Positions 1 through 7,230 of a stretch of DNA of 64,000 bases are shown piece after piece (position 1 is the first letter of the stretch; every line of letters starts with the position of its first letter). The notes beneath the pieces were generated by a model that was not told where the DNA came from, did not search any database, and saw nothing but the letters and a program-made list of their open reading frames with translations. The stretch covers positions 2,046,001-2,110,000 of the forward strand of contig OY969722.1 in assembly GCA_963702165.1 (NCBI GenBank). The letters are read 5' to 3'. The stretch is from Terrimesophilobacter sp963702165. GTDB taxonomy: Bacteria > Actinomycetota > Actinomycetes > Actinomycetales > Microbacteriaceae. Both the position numbers and the translations under genes were made by a program.

Positions 1-443
1 TGGTAGCTGCCGCCGTTCTCAGCGGGGCAGGAAGGGATCGGGACGACCAAGTCACGCGGGAAGCTGACGGCAACTGCGTTGCTCTGATCCTGCGCCACGT
101 GCAGCAGGATCGTCACGTCGTTGAGCACGCCCGAGCGGTCCTTGCAGCCGTTCGGGTCCTCACACTCGTCGCTGCCGACGATCAGGATGTTGAAGCCACC
201 CTCAAACGAGCCCAGCGCGGGCGGCGGCCCCTCGGTCTCGCCGACGAGCGTCACCGTCTTGATGCTCCGGTCGAGCTGCCACACCCAGATTCCGGCAACG
301 GAAACGCCGCTCACCAGCACAACCGACAGCGTGGCCGCGAGGATCTTCGCCACCACGAGCCACGCATTGCCCCGCTTCAACCGCCCATGTCGCGCGATCG
401 AACCATGCTTCTGGCGCAGTGTGCGCCGCGAGATGTCACTCAT
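1..443 (-). CDS. LytR-CpsA-Psr (LCP) family protein, cut by the window edge
   Basis: This is the N-terminal 147 residues of an LCP-family phosphotransferase, a membrane-anchored enzyme family that attaches undecaprenyl-linked glycopolymers to peptidoglycan outside the membrane. The translation begins MSDISRRTLR, has a basic cytoplasmic tail, one membrane segment at about residues 28-55, and then the LCP fold from FNILIVGSD (about 84-92). The conserved PRDL stretch falls at about 129-132. The ATG at 443 follows a G-rich ribosome site. The C-terminal two thirds lie outside the window. The gene sits just downstream of tRNA-Ser on the same strand. Confidence 0.85.
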   Translation of the reverse strand, partial: MSDISRRTLRQKHGSIARHGRLKRGNAWLVVAKILAATLSVVLVSGVSVAGIWVWQLDRSIKTVTLVGETEGPPPALGSFEGGFNILIVGSDECEDPNGCKDRSGVLNDVTILLHVAQDQSNAVAVSFPRDLVVPIPSCPAENGGSY

Positions 444-468
444 TCACTGCCCCCAAAGTGTCAGTACG

Positions 469-553
469 CGGAGGGCGTGGGATTCGAACCCACGAGACAT
501 TTCTGCCCACCAGTTTTCAAGACTGGCTCCATCGGCCGCTCGGACAGCCCTCC
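469..553 (-). tRNA. tRNA-Ser (anticodon UGA)
   Basis: Read on the minus strand, a 7-bp acceptor stem GGAGGGC/GCCCTCC closes an 85-nt cloverleaf with discriminator G. The anticodon arm CCAGT-CTTGAAA-ACTGG gives anticodon TGA. The long variable arm is typical of serine tRNAs, and the T arm is GTGGG-TTCGAAT-CCCAC. No CCA is encoded. The seryl-tRNA synthetase gene lies about 1.2 kb upstream on the same strand. Confidence 0.97.
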
Positions 554-700
554 CGGATTGTGCACGCCGCCTGCGATTGTAGCCGAATCGAGCCCGATCG
601 CCGGGTTGTCGAGGTTTCGAAAGGTCGCCCCAAGTCCCATCGGGATCATCTCCAGAAGGAGTTATGCACACCCTTGCCGCCGATGGGTTCGTAATGTTGC

Positions 701-787
701 CGAGATCCGTACCCGGTGATCGAGCCTGTCGAGATCCGTACCCGGTGATCGAGCCTGTCGAGATCCGTACCCGGTGATCGAGCCTGT
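701..787. repeat. Three tandem 29-bp repeats
   Basis: The unit CGAGATCCGTACCCGGTGAT plus CGAGCCTGT occurs at 701-729, 730-758 and 759-787 without a visible change, and a fourth degenerate start follows at 788. The intergenic stretch 554-886 between tRNA-Ser and the HAD gene holds only this array and the related repeat beside it. I see no gene there. Confidence 0.9.
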
Positions 788-807
788 CGAGATCCCGTCC
801 CTGGAAT

Positions 808-872
808 GGCCGGGGTCTCGACAAGCTCGACCACCGATGGGCTCGACCACCGATGGGCTCGAGCACCGAAGG
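808..872. repeat. Dispersed repeat with a 16-bp tandem core
   Basis: The segment beginning GGCCGGGGTCTCGACAAGCT closely matches the second half of the repeat at 52477-52523. Its core GCTCGACCACCGATGG is present at 825-840 and 841-856, with a degenerate third copy at 857-872. This is a REP-like intergenic element. Confidence 0.8.
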
Positions 873-886
873 GGCTGAACGATCGA

Positions 887-1702
887 TTAGCGAGGCGCAG
901 CGAGCAGCGAGTCGAGCACCGGCACCAGGCCGTCCGACCAGACGTCCAGGGTGACCTCCGTGGCCACCTCTTTCACCTCATCCGGCGCCTGCCCCATCGC
1001 CGCAGCGCGGCCGTCGACGCCGGCCCACTCGAACATCTCGATGTCGTTGCGACCATCGCCGGCGACGAGCACGCGATCGCGCGGGATGTCGATGATCCCG
1101 CGCACGCGCTCGAGCGCGGTGCCCTTGTTCACGCCCTCCGGCGCGATGTCGAGCCACGCCGTCCAGCCGATGGCGTAGCTCACCTGGTGCAGCCCGAGCG
1201 AGTCGATCAGCTCGACGAAGGCATCCGGCTCGTGATCGGGCGAGACGACGACCAGACGAGTCACCGGGGTGTGCGACAGCTCCTCGAACTCCACCTGCCG
1301 GGCGTTGTCGAGGTTCCAGTCCTGCATGCCCTTGGTGTAGAGCCGGAAGCCGGTCGGGTCCTCCACCAGGAACCTGCCCTCCGGCAGCCCGAACCGGATC
1401 TGCTCGAGCACCGGCCCGGGGTCAAAGGTCTCCACCAACTCGCGCCGGTACCCATCCGGTGCGTGCGCGTCGCGCATCATCGTGATCGCACCGTTGGCGC
1501 ACACGACATACTCCGGGTTCAGCTCCAACCTGCGCAGGAACGGCAGCGTCATCTCCCACGAGCGACCGGTCGCCAAGGTCACCCAGTGGCCGGCGTCCCG
1601 CACCCGGCCGACGGCATCGTGCACCGCCGGCGTCAGCGTCTCATCCTCGTGAATGATCGTGCCATCGATGTCGAGGGCGACAAGCCACTGCTGGAAGGAC
1701 AC
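887..1702 (-). CDS. HAD-superfamily phosphatase, Cof/SupH type
   Basis: The 271-residue protein is a Cof-type haloacid-dehalogenase hydrolase, cytoplasmic, probably a phosphatase of sugar phosphates or nucleotides such as FMN. Motif I is D11-I-D13-G-T15 near the N-terminus, where D11 would be the nucleophile. The C-terminal motif GDGRNDIEMF provides the magnesium ligands. The length matches the family. The GTG at 1702 starts 3 bp after the serS stop codon, so the two genes form one transcription unit. The substrate cannot be read from the sequence. Confidence 0.88.
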   Translation of the reverse strand: MSFQQWLVALDIDGTIIHEDETLTPAVHDAVGRVRDAGHWVTLATGRSWEMTLPFLRRLELNPEYVVCANGAITMMRDAHAPDGYRRELVETFDPGPVLEQIRFGLPEGRFLVEDPTGFRLYTKGMQDWNLDNARQVEFEELSHTPVTRLVVVSPDHEPDAFVELIDSLGLHQVSYAIGWTAWLDIAPEGVNKGTALERVRGIIDIPRDRVLVAGDGRNDIEMFEWAGVDGRAAAMGQAPDEVKEVATEVTLDVWSDGLVPVLDSLLAAPR

Positions 1703-1705
1703 GAG

Positions 1706-2968
1706 CTATCTCACCGGCTCCATGACTTCGAGCCCGCCGAGATACGGGCGCAGTGCCTCGGGCACACGCACCGAACCGTCCGCCTGCTGGTGCGTCTCCA
1801 GGATGGCGACTATCCAGCGTGTTGTGGCGAGCGTGCCGTTCAGGGTCGCCACCGGCGCGGTCTTGCCGGTCTCGGTGCGGTACCGGATGTCCAGCCGCCG
1901 GGCCTGGAAGGTCGTGCAGTTGCTCGTGCTCGTCAGTTCGCGGTAGCGACCCTGCGTCGGCACCCACGCCTCGATGTCGAACTTCCGCGCCGCGCTGGTC
2001 CCGAGGTCGCCAGCGGCGACATCGATCACGCGGTAGCTGAGCTCGCACGCCTGCAGCATCCGCTCCTGCAGCGCGAGCAGCCGCTCATGTTCTGCCTCCG
2101 CGTGCTCAGGGAGCACGTAGCTGAACATCTCCAGCTTGTTGAACTGGTGCACGCGCAGGATGCCGCGGTTGTCCTTGCCTGCTGAGCCGGCCTCGCGGCG
2201 GTAGCAAGTGGACCAGCCGGCGTAACGCGTCCCGTCGCCCGGGTCGATGATCTCGTCGGCGTGGAAGCCGGCGAGCGCGACCTCGCTCGTGCCGGTGAGG
2301 TAGAGGTCGTCGGCCGGCAGGTAGTACACCTCGTCCGAGTGCTCGCCGAGGAAGCCAGTGCCGGCCATGACCTCCGGCCGCACCAGGGTCGGGGTGATGA
2401 GCGGGGTGAAGCCCTCTTCGAGCGCGGTGTTCAGCGCCATGTTCATGAGCGCGAGCTCCAGCCGCGCGCCGATGCCGGTCAGGAAGTAGAAGCGGCTGCC
2501 GGACACTTTCGTGCCCCGCGTGATGTCGATGGCCCTCAGCAGCTCGCCGAGCTCGACGTGGTCACGCGCCTCGAAGTCGAACCGTGCCGGCTCGCCGACC
2601 GTCTTCAGCGTGACGAAGTCGTCCTCGCCGCCGGCCGGGACGCCGTCGATGATCGGGTTCGCGATCGAACCGACGACCCGATTGAACTCTGCCTCGGCGT
2701 CGGATGCGCGCTGGTTGGCCTCCTTGACACGCGCGGCGAGCTCCTGAGCCTTGGCCACCAGCTCGCGTTTCTCATCTTTCGGCGCTGCCGCGACGATTTT
2801 GCTGAACTGGTTCTGCTCGGCGCGCAGCGCCTCGAACTCGGTGATCGCGGTGCGACGTTCGGAATCGGCACGCAGTGCGGCATCAACCAGCTCGATCGAA
2901 TCGCCCCGCGCCTGCTGTGAGCGCCTGACGGCATCCGGACTCTCGCGCAGCAGTTGTGGATCGATCAC
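1706..2968 (-). CDS. serS: Seryl-tRNA synthetase
   Basis: This 420-residue class II aminoacyl-tRNA synthetase charges tRNA-Ser. The N-terminal 110 residues form the antiparallel coiled-coil arm that contacts the long variable arm of tRNA-Ser. Motif 2 is visible around CYRREAGSAGKDNRG, and motif 3 as LNGTLATTRW near the C-terminus. The open frame continues upstream over the divergent kinase gene, but homology begins at GTG 2968 (IDPQLLRES), and a -10 box TAGACT lies 7 nt upstream of that codon. The gene leads a serS-HAD unit, and a cognate tRNA-Ser lies downstream on the same strand. Confidence 0.96.
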   Translation of the reverse strand: MIDPQLLRESPDAVRRSQQARGDSIELVDAALRADSERRTAITEFEALRAEQNQFSKIVAAAPKDEKRELVAKAQELAARVKEANQRASDAEAEFNRVVGSIANPIIDGVPAGGEDDFVTLKTVGEPARFDFEARDHVELGELLRAIDITRGTKVSGSRFYFLTGIGARLELALMNMALNTALEEGFTPLITPTLVRPEVMAGTGFLGEHSDEVYYLPADDLYLTGTSEVALAGFHADEIIDPGDGTRYAGWSTCYRREAGSAGKDNRGILRVHQFNKLEMFSYVLPEHAEAEHERLLALQERMLQACELSYRVIDVAAGDLGTSAARKFDIEAWVPTQGRYRELTSTSNCTTFQARRLDIRYRTETGKTAPVATLNGTLATTRWIVAILETHQQADGSVRVPEALRPYLGGLEVMEPVR

Positions 2969-2975
2969 ACGCTCC

Positions 2976-2981
2976 AGTCTA
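2976..2981 (-). promoter_or_regulatory. Leaderless -10 box of serS (TAGACT)
   Basis: TAGACT on the minus strand ends 7 nt before the GTG start, which places the transcription start at or next to the start codon. Confidence 0.6.
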
Positions 2982-2998
2982 TTCGTCGGTTGGTGTCG

Positions 2999-3004
2999 TA
3001 CCGT
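2999..3004 (+). promoter_or_regulatory. Leaderless -10 box of the lipid kinase gene (TACCGT)
   Basis: TACCGT ends 6 nt before GTG 3011. This spacing recurs across the window and favours 3011 over the upstream ATG at 2954 as the start. Confidence 0.5.
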
Positions 3005-3010
3005 TGGATC

Positions 3011-3988
3011 GTGGCCACGTCGAGCTCCCGCCCTGCAATGGCTGCCGTCGTCTACAACCCGATCAAGGTTGAGCTCGACAAGCTCCGCGAAGCGGTTGGG
3101 GCAGCCGAGAACGACGCGGGCTTCCAGCCGACGACTTGGTTCGCGTCCGCGGAGGAAGACTCCGGCCGCGAGGCGACGCGTGCTGCCATCGCCGCAGGCG
3201 CGGCGGTCGTGCTCGCCGCTGGCGGCGACGGCACGGTGCGTGCGGTCGCGGAGACCCTGCGCGGCAGCGGCATCCCGATGGCGGTGCTGCCATCCGGGAC
3301 GGGTAACCTGCTCGCCCGCAACCTCGACCTGAGCCTGCAGCTTGAGGAGTCGATCCGGATCGCATTCACCGGCGTCGAGCGTCGCATCGATCTCGGCATC
3401 GCCGAGATCGTGCGGGACAACGGTGACACCGAAGAGCACGCCTTCCTGGTCATGGCCGGCATCGGCCTCGACGCGAAGATGATCGCCAAGACCAGTTCGA
3501 AGCTGAAGAAGCGCGTCGGATGGCTCGCCTACATCGACGGCGGAGTGCGCGCGCTGCCGGAGGTCCGTCCGCTCAAGCTGCGCTACCGCATCAACGGCGG
3601 GCCGACCCGGCCGCTGACCGCACACACCATGATCATCGGCAACTGCGGCGCGCTGCCCGGCGGCCTCCTGTTGATGCCGGAAGCGGAACCGGATGACGGC
3701 ATCCTGGACATCGCCGCACTGCGCCCGCGCGGGCCGTTCGGTTGGCTGCGGGTGTGGCAGAAGATCGGCTGGGAGAACGGCGTGCTGCGCAGGAGCGCGG
3801 CGGGACGCAAGATCATCGGTCTGACCAAAGACGTCCGGGACGTCGCCTACTTCCGCGCCCGGACGCTGGAACTGGAGCTGGACGCGGCGCAAGAGTTCCA
3901 GTTGGACGGCGATGAGTTCGGCAAGGTGGCGTCGGTGGTCTGCGCGGCCGACCCCGGCGCGCTCGGTGTGATGGTCGCCTCGCTCTAG
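3011..3988 (+). CDS. Diacylglycerol kinase-like lipid kinase (YegS/DagK family)
   Basis: The 325-residue protein belongs to the DAGK catalytic family, which phosphorylates diacylglycerol or related lipids with ATP on the inner face of the membrane. The nucleotide motif GGDGT is at about 71-75 and GTGN at about 96-99. The C-terminal half carries the usual LPGGLLLMPEAEPDDG and QLDGDEFG stretches. I chose GTG 3011 because the upstream ATG at 2954 lies inside divergent serS and because a -10 box sits 6 nt before 3011. ATG 3038 is an alternative. The gene ends at a strong palindrome shared with convergent pheA. Confidence 0.85.
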   Translation: MATSSSRPAMAAVVYNPIKVELDKLREAVGAAENDAGFQPTTWFASAEEDSGREATRAAIAAGAAVVLAAGGDGTVRAVAETLRGSGIPMAVLPSGTGNLLARNLDLSLQLEESIRIAFTGVERRIDLGIAEIVRDNGDTEEHAFLVMAGIGLDAKMIAKTSSKLKKRVGWLAYIDGGVRALPEVRPLKLRYRINGGPTRPLTAHTMIIGNCGALPGGLLLMPEAEPDDGILDIAALRPRGPFGWLRVWQKIGWENGVLRRSAAGRKIIGLTKDVRDVAYFRARTLELELDAAQEFQLDGDEFGKVASVVCAADPGALGVMVASL

Positions 3989-3996
3989 CCCGCGTT

Positions 3997-4060
3997 TCCG
4001 ATGACGTTTGTGCCATCCGGCGCCGAACGTTCGCCCTCGGATGGCACAAACGTCATCGGA
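3997..4060. terminator. 23-bp perfect palindrome between convergent genes
   Basis: The arms TCCGATGACGTTTGTGCCAT plus CCG (3997-4019) and their exact complement (4038-4060) flank an 18-nt loop that contains a second palindrome, CGAACGTTCG. It lies between the stop codons of the lipid kinase and pheA and probably terminates both. There is no U-tract, so it may equally be a REP-type element. Confidence 0.75.
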
Positions 4061-4063
4061 CGG

Positions 4064-4999
4064 TCAGTCGGAGGGTTCGCCCGCGACCAGCCCGCGCAGC
4101 CAGTCGCGCGCGTCGACGAAAGCCTCATCACCGTAGCGATCGTGCACTTCGGTCTTCACCCGATCCGCTCGCGGGTAGGAGCCGAGGAAGATCACTCGCG
4201 GGCTGAACCGCTTCAGCCCGAGCAGCGCGTCGGCGACCCGCTCATCCTCTGCGTGCCCGTCGATGTCGATCACGAACCGGTAGCGGCCGAGGGTGTCGCC
4301 GATCGGCCGGGACTGGATCAGGCTCAGGTTGACCCCGCGGGTCGCGAACTGTTCGAGCATCTCGAGCAGCGCACCCGGCGCATCCGTCGGCAGTTCGGCG
4401 ATGATGCTCGTCTTGTCCGCGCCGGTGCGCTCCGGCAGCGCCTTCGGGCGGCCGACCAGCACGAACCGGGTGACCGCGTTGCGGCTGTCGCCGATCTCCT
4501 CGGCGAGCACCGCGAGGTCATGCCGGCTGTCGATCCCCGGGGGTGCGACCGCGGCGTCCGCTTCGCTGCCCTCGAGCAGGGATGCGGCCGCCGCCACATT
4601 CGACGACGCGGGAATGTGCAGGTGGCCGGGGATGGTCTTCTCCAGCCACTGGTGCGTCTGCGCGTATGCGACCGGATGCGCGTTCACGGTGCGCACGTCG
4701 GCCAGCGTCGTGCCGGGGCGGGCCACCAGCACGAAGTCGATCGGCACCAGATACTCGCCGGTGATCCGAAGTCCAGGGATGTTGGCGAGCGCATCCTGCG
4801 CGGCCGTGACGCCACCCTCGACCGAACTCTCGATCGCGATCATCGCGGCGACGCTGCGGCCAGTCACCACGTCAGTGAGTGCTTCGCCGACGTTGTTGAC
4901 GGGCCGCCACAGCTGGCCCGCCGCCTCCGGGACCTGCGCGAGCGCCATCTCTGTGAACGTGCCAGGCGGCCCCAGATAGCTGTAAACGGGCTCCGGCAT
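4064..4999 (-). CDS. pheA: Prephenate dehydratase
   Basis: This 311-residue monofunctional prephenate dehydratase converts prephenate to phenylpyruvate in phenylalanine synthesis. The catalytic domain starts at YLGPPGTFTE and includes the conserved NAVTRFVLVG stretch. The C-terminal ACT domain (about 195-275) has the usual feedback-binding region, with GALL and QSRP where GALV and ESRP are typical. No chorismate mutase domain is fused. A -10 box TAGAGT lies 6 nt before ATG 4999, inside the 3' end of the upstream methyltransferase gene. A serS-pheA neighbourhood is, as I recall, common in actinobacteria. Confidence 0.94.
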   Translation of the reverse strand: MPEPVYSYLGPPGTFTEMALAQVPEAAGQLWRPVNNVGEALTDVVTGRSVAAMIAIESSVEGGVTAAQDALANIPGLRITGEYLVPIDFVLVARPGTTLADVRTVNAHPVAYAQTHQWLEKTIPGHLHIPASSNVAAAASLLEGSEADAAVAPPGIDSRHDLAVLAEEIGDSRNAVTRFVLVGRPKALPERTGADKTSIIAELPTDAPGALLEMLEQFATRGVNLSLIQSRPIGDTLGRYRFVIDIDGHAEDERVADALLGLKRFSPRVIFLGSYPRADRVKTEVHDRYGDEAFVDARDWLRGLVAGEPSD

Positions 5000-5005
5000 G
5001 CCTCA

Positions 5006-5011
5006 ACTCTA
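5006..5011 (-). promoter_or_regulatory. Leaderless -10 box of pheA (TAGAGT)
   Basis: TAGAGT ends 6 nt before ATG 4999 and overlaps the last codons of the methyltransferase gene. Confidence 0.55.
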
Positions 5012-5884
5012 TTGCCCGTGCGCGTGCGGAAGATGCAGGAAGGGGGTGCCGGATGCCGTGAGCCGGCGGTCGATGACACTGATCGACTCCGGGTTCTCAT
5101 CCACGAGCACGAACCGGCGCCCCAGCGCCGCCGCCACAGCACCGGTCGTTCCGCTGCCGGCGAAGAAGTCGAGCACCCAGTCCCCCGGCCGGCTCGACGC
5201 CTGGATCATCCTCCGCAGAATCCCCTCCGGCTTCTGCGTCGGGTAGCCGGTCTTCTCCTTGCCGGTCGGCGACACGATGGTGTGCCACCAGACATCCGTC
5301 GGCAGCTTTCCGCGCTCTGCCTTCTCCGGCGTCACCAAGCCAGGCGCCATGTACGGCTCCCGGTCGACCGCCTCGGAGTCGAAGTAGTAGCGGTCGGGGT
5401 TCTTCACGTAGACCAGGATCGTGTCGTGCTTCGATGGCCAGCGCCGCTTCGACTTGCCGCCGTAGTCATACGCCCAGATGATCTCGTTCAGAAAGCACTC
5501 CCGCCCGAACAGCGCGTCCAGCAGCACCTTCGCGTAGTGCGCCTCGCGGTAATCGAGGTGCAGGTAGAGCGTGCCGTCGTCGGCGAGCAGCCGCCACGCT
5601 TCGGTCAGCCGCGGCTCGAGGAACATCCAATAGTCCTCGAACCTGTCGTCGTAGCTCACCAGGTCGCCCTTGATGCGCTCGTAGCGCTGCCCCTGGAAGC
5701 CGATCACGGTGCCGGATGCGCTGCGCACGCTGGTCGTGGACTGCCTGGTCTGGCTGCGGCCGGTGTTGAACGGCGGGTCGAGGTAGATGACGGTGAACGC
5801 GGCATCCGGCAGCCGGGCGATGGCCGTGAGGTTGTCGCCGTGGAGGACCAGGTTCTCACCTGAAGCACTCCACTCGATCGACAT
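5009..5884 (-). CDS. Orphan DNA methyltransferase (beta-class, N6-adenine or N4-cytosine)
   Basis: The 291-residue protein transfers a methyl group from S-adenosylmethionine to the exocyclic amine of a DNA base. Catalytic motif IV is DPPF at 36-39 and the AdoMet motif I is FAGSGTT at about 241-247. This order (IV, target-recognition region, I) defines the beta class. Residues 60-200 probably form the target-recognition region. No restriction endonuclease or specificity subunit is nearby, and the neighbours are housekeeping genes, so it looks like a solitary, possibly regulatory, methyltransferase. The start at 5884 is supported by a -10 box CAGAAT 6 nt upstream. The recognition site cannot be predicted. 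Confidence 0.88.
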   Translation of the reverse strand: MSIEWSASGENLVLHGDNLTAIARLPDAAFTVIYLDPPFNTGRSQTRQSTTSVRSASGTVIGFQGQRYERIKGDLVSYDDRFEDYWMFLEPRLTEAWRLLADDGTLYLHLDYREAHYAKVLLDALFGRECFLNEIIWAYDYGGKSKRRWPSKHDTILVYVKNPDRYYFDSEAVDREPYMAPGLVTPEKAERGKLPTDVWWHTIVSPTGKEKTGYPTQKPEGILRRMIQASSRPGDWVLDFFAGSGTTGAVAAALGRRFVLVDENPESISVIDRRLTASGTPFLHLPHAHGQ

Positions 5885-5890
5885 GCGCCA

Positions 5891-5896
5891 ATTCTG
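5891..5896 (-). promoter_or_regulatory. Leaderless -10 box of the methyltransferase gene (CAGAAT)
   Basis: CAGAAT lies 6 nt upstream of ATG 5884, in the 55-bp divergent region shared with the GNAT gene. Confidence 0.5.
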
Positions 5897-5927
5897 GCAG
5901 TTCGAGCAACCTCCCAGAATCCGTCCC

Positions 5928-5933
5928 TAGCCT
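5928..5933 (+). promoter_or_regulatory. Leaderless -10 box of the GNAT gene (TAGCCT)
   Basis: TAGCCT ends 6 nt before ATG 5940. Confidence 0.6.
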
Positions 5934-5939
5934 GACCGC

Positions 5940-6224
5940 ATGTCGACCGAACTCAAGTGGCTGCCCGGCCAGGACCGCGTTCTGTACCTGCGTGATGGCG
6001 AAGAGGTTGCCCTGGTCGACTTCCAACGGGCACCGAACGAGTTGCGTCTGGTGCACACCGAGGTGAGGCCGCAACTTCGTGGCCAGGGTCTCGACGACAT
6101 GATGCTGCAGGAGCTTTTCGACTCGCTGCATGACACTACGCAGGCGCGCGTCGTCGCCGTCTGCCCGCACGCGGTCCGCTGGGTCGACCGGCATCCGGAG
6201 TATCTGGAACTCGCCGGGCGCTAG
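5940..6224 (+). CDS. Small GNAT-fold N-acetyltransferase (YjdJ/Gcn5-like)
   Basis: This 94-residue protein is a minimal GNAT domain of the kind represented by human GTN-like and E. coli YjdJ proteins. The acetyl-CoA loop is recognisable as VRPQLRGQGLDDMML (the R-x-x-G-x-G/A signature). The C-terminus has CPHAVRWVDRHPEY, which matches the family's C-P-x-x-x-x-W pattern. Its acceptor is unknown. The ATG at 5940 is 6 nt after a -10 box. The stop codon abuts the stop of the convergent small gene. Confidence 0.82.
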   Translation: MSTELKWLPGQDRVLYLRDGEEVALVDFQRAPNELRLVHTEVRPQLRGQGLDDMMLQELFDSLHDTTQARVVAVCPHAVRWVDRHPEYLELAGR

Positions 6225-6410
6225 TCAGCGCTTCTTCGGGTAGTTCACCTTCGTGAGGTCGATCACGATCTTGCCGCCGTAGACGCCAAGGTCGCCGTCG
6301 CCGGGGACAGGCGCGGGCGCCGGCAGCGCGCTTTGCCGCGAGAGCTCCTGCTCTGCCTCGTGCTTGGTCGGGTAGAACACCTCATCGAGGGCACCCATAA
6401 AGCCGGCCAT
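6225..6410 (-). CDS. Small conserved-looking hypothetical protein (61 aa)
   Basis: I do not recognise this protein with certainty. It starts MAGFMGALDEVFYPTKHEAE and has a Pro/Ala-rich middle and a C-terminal stretch GGKIVIDLTKVNYPKK. That layout resembles short actinobacterial proteins of the DUF6191 kind, but I cannot confirm it. No signal peptide or membrane segment is visible. The start is supported by a -10 box TAGGAT 7 nt upstream that overlaps the stop codon of hmuV. Codon use matches the neighbours, so it is probably a real gene. Confidence 0.65.
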   Translation of the reverse strand: MAGFMGALDEVFYPTKHEAEQELSRQSALPAPAPVPGDGDLGVYGGKIVIDLTKVNYPKKR

Positions 6411-6417
6411 GCGGATG

Positions 6418-6423
6418 ATCCTA
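6418..6423 (-). promoter_or_regulatory. Leaderless -10 box of the 61-aa gene (TAGGAT)
   Basis: TAGGAT ends 7 nt before ATG 6410. Its first three bases are the TAG stop codon of hmuV. Confidence 0.5.
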
Positions 6424-7230
6424 ACCCGAGTGCGGTGCGCGCTTCGGAAGCACTATCGGCCGCCCCGTCGACTCCTGGGTGAGGATCTCCACGTCGAGCC
6501 CGTACACCTCACTGATCAGGTCGGCGGTCAGCACGGTCGCGGGGTCGCCCAGCTTGGCGAGCCGCCCGGCAGAGATGAGCGCGATGCGGTCGGCGTACGC
6601 GCCGGCGAGGGAGAGTTCGTGCAGCACAACGACCACCGCAGCTCCCCCGGCCGCCAGCTCGCCCGCGGTGCGCAGCACCTCCTCCTGGTGACGCAGGTCC
6701 AGGGCTGCGGTCGGCTCGTCGAGGAACAGGATGCCGGCGCGTTGCGCGAGCACGCGCGCGAGCGAGACCCGGGCCTTCTCGCCACCGGACAGCCGGGTGT
6801 ACCGGCGGTCGGCCAGGTGGCTGACATCCGTCTTGGCGAGAGCTGCCGCGATGGCGGCCTGGTCGTCCTCGAACTGCGGTGTCCTCGCCCATGGGCTCCT
6901 GCCCATCTCGACGACCTCGCGCACCCGGAACGGGAACGTCACCGCATTCTCCTGCGTGAGCACCGCACGGCGCCGGGCAAGCTCGATCGGCCGATAGGAG
7001 TCGAGCTCGCGGCCGTCAAGCAGCACTCGCCCCTCGGTGGGCGGCATGTCCCCGGAGAGCACGCCGAGCAGCGACGACTTGCCCGCACCGTTCGGGCCGA
7101 CCAAGGCGAGAATCTCACCGCGCCGGATGTCGATGCTCACCGAGTCGAGGATGCGATTCTCATCGAGAACCAGGCCGACCTGCTCGGCCCGGATCGCGAC
7201 ATCCGGAACTGTCTGGTGGTTCGCGCTCAT
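6421..7230 (-). CDS. hmuV: Haem/iron ABC transporter ATP-binding protein (HmuV-like)
   Basis: The 269-residue ATPase powers the FecCD-type permease encoded directly upstream. The Walker A motif GPNGAGKSS is at about 45-53, the ABC signature is LSGGEKARVSLAR, and Walker B is ILFLDEPTAALD. An LTQENAVTFPFRVREVVEMGR stretch after the Q-loop is typical of HmuV and FecE proteins. The open frame is longer, but ATG 7230 overlaps the permease stop codon by 4 bp (ATGA), which fixes the start and shows translational coupling. No substrate-binding lipoprotein gene is present in this cluster. Confidence 0.9.
   Translation of the reverse strand: MSANHQTVPDVAIRAEQVGLVLDENRILDSVSIDIRRGEILALVGPNGAGKSSLLGVLSGDMPPTEGRVLLDGRELDSYRPIELARRRAVLTQENAVTFPFRVREVVEMGRSPWARTPQFEDDQAAIAAALAKTDVSHLADRRYTRLSGGEKARVSLARVLAQRAGILFLDEPTAALDLRHQEEVLRTAGELAAGGAAVVVVLHELSLAGAYADRIALISAGRLAKLGDPATVLTADLISEVYGLDVEILTQESTGRPIVLPKRAPHSG

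Noticed and set aside
701..872. A CRISPR-like array near tRNA-Ser
   Set aside because: The 29-bp units are directly adjacent without unique spacers, and no cas genes are present.
806..2185. A long plus-strand reading frame over the HAD and serS genes
   Set aside because: It is the antisense shadow of two recognisable genes, and its translation is Arg/His-rich with no homology. The same applies to 4001-5863, 8240-9394, 13773-15137, 16499-18019, 18923-20467 and the longest frames at 34590-36860 and 59182-61592.
1706..3892. A 728-residue fusion of seryl-tRNA synthetase with an N-terminal extension
   Set aside because: The extension runs over the oppositely oriented lipid kinase gene and has no domain. 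GTG 2968 with a -10 box is the true start.
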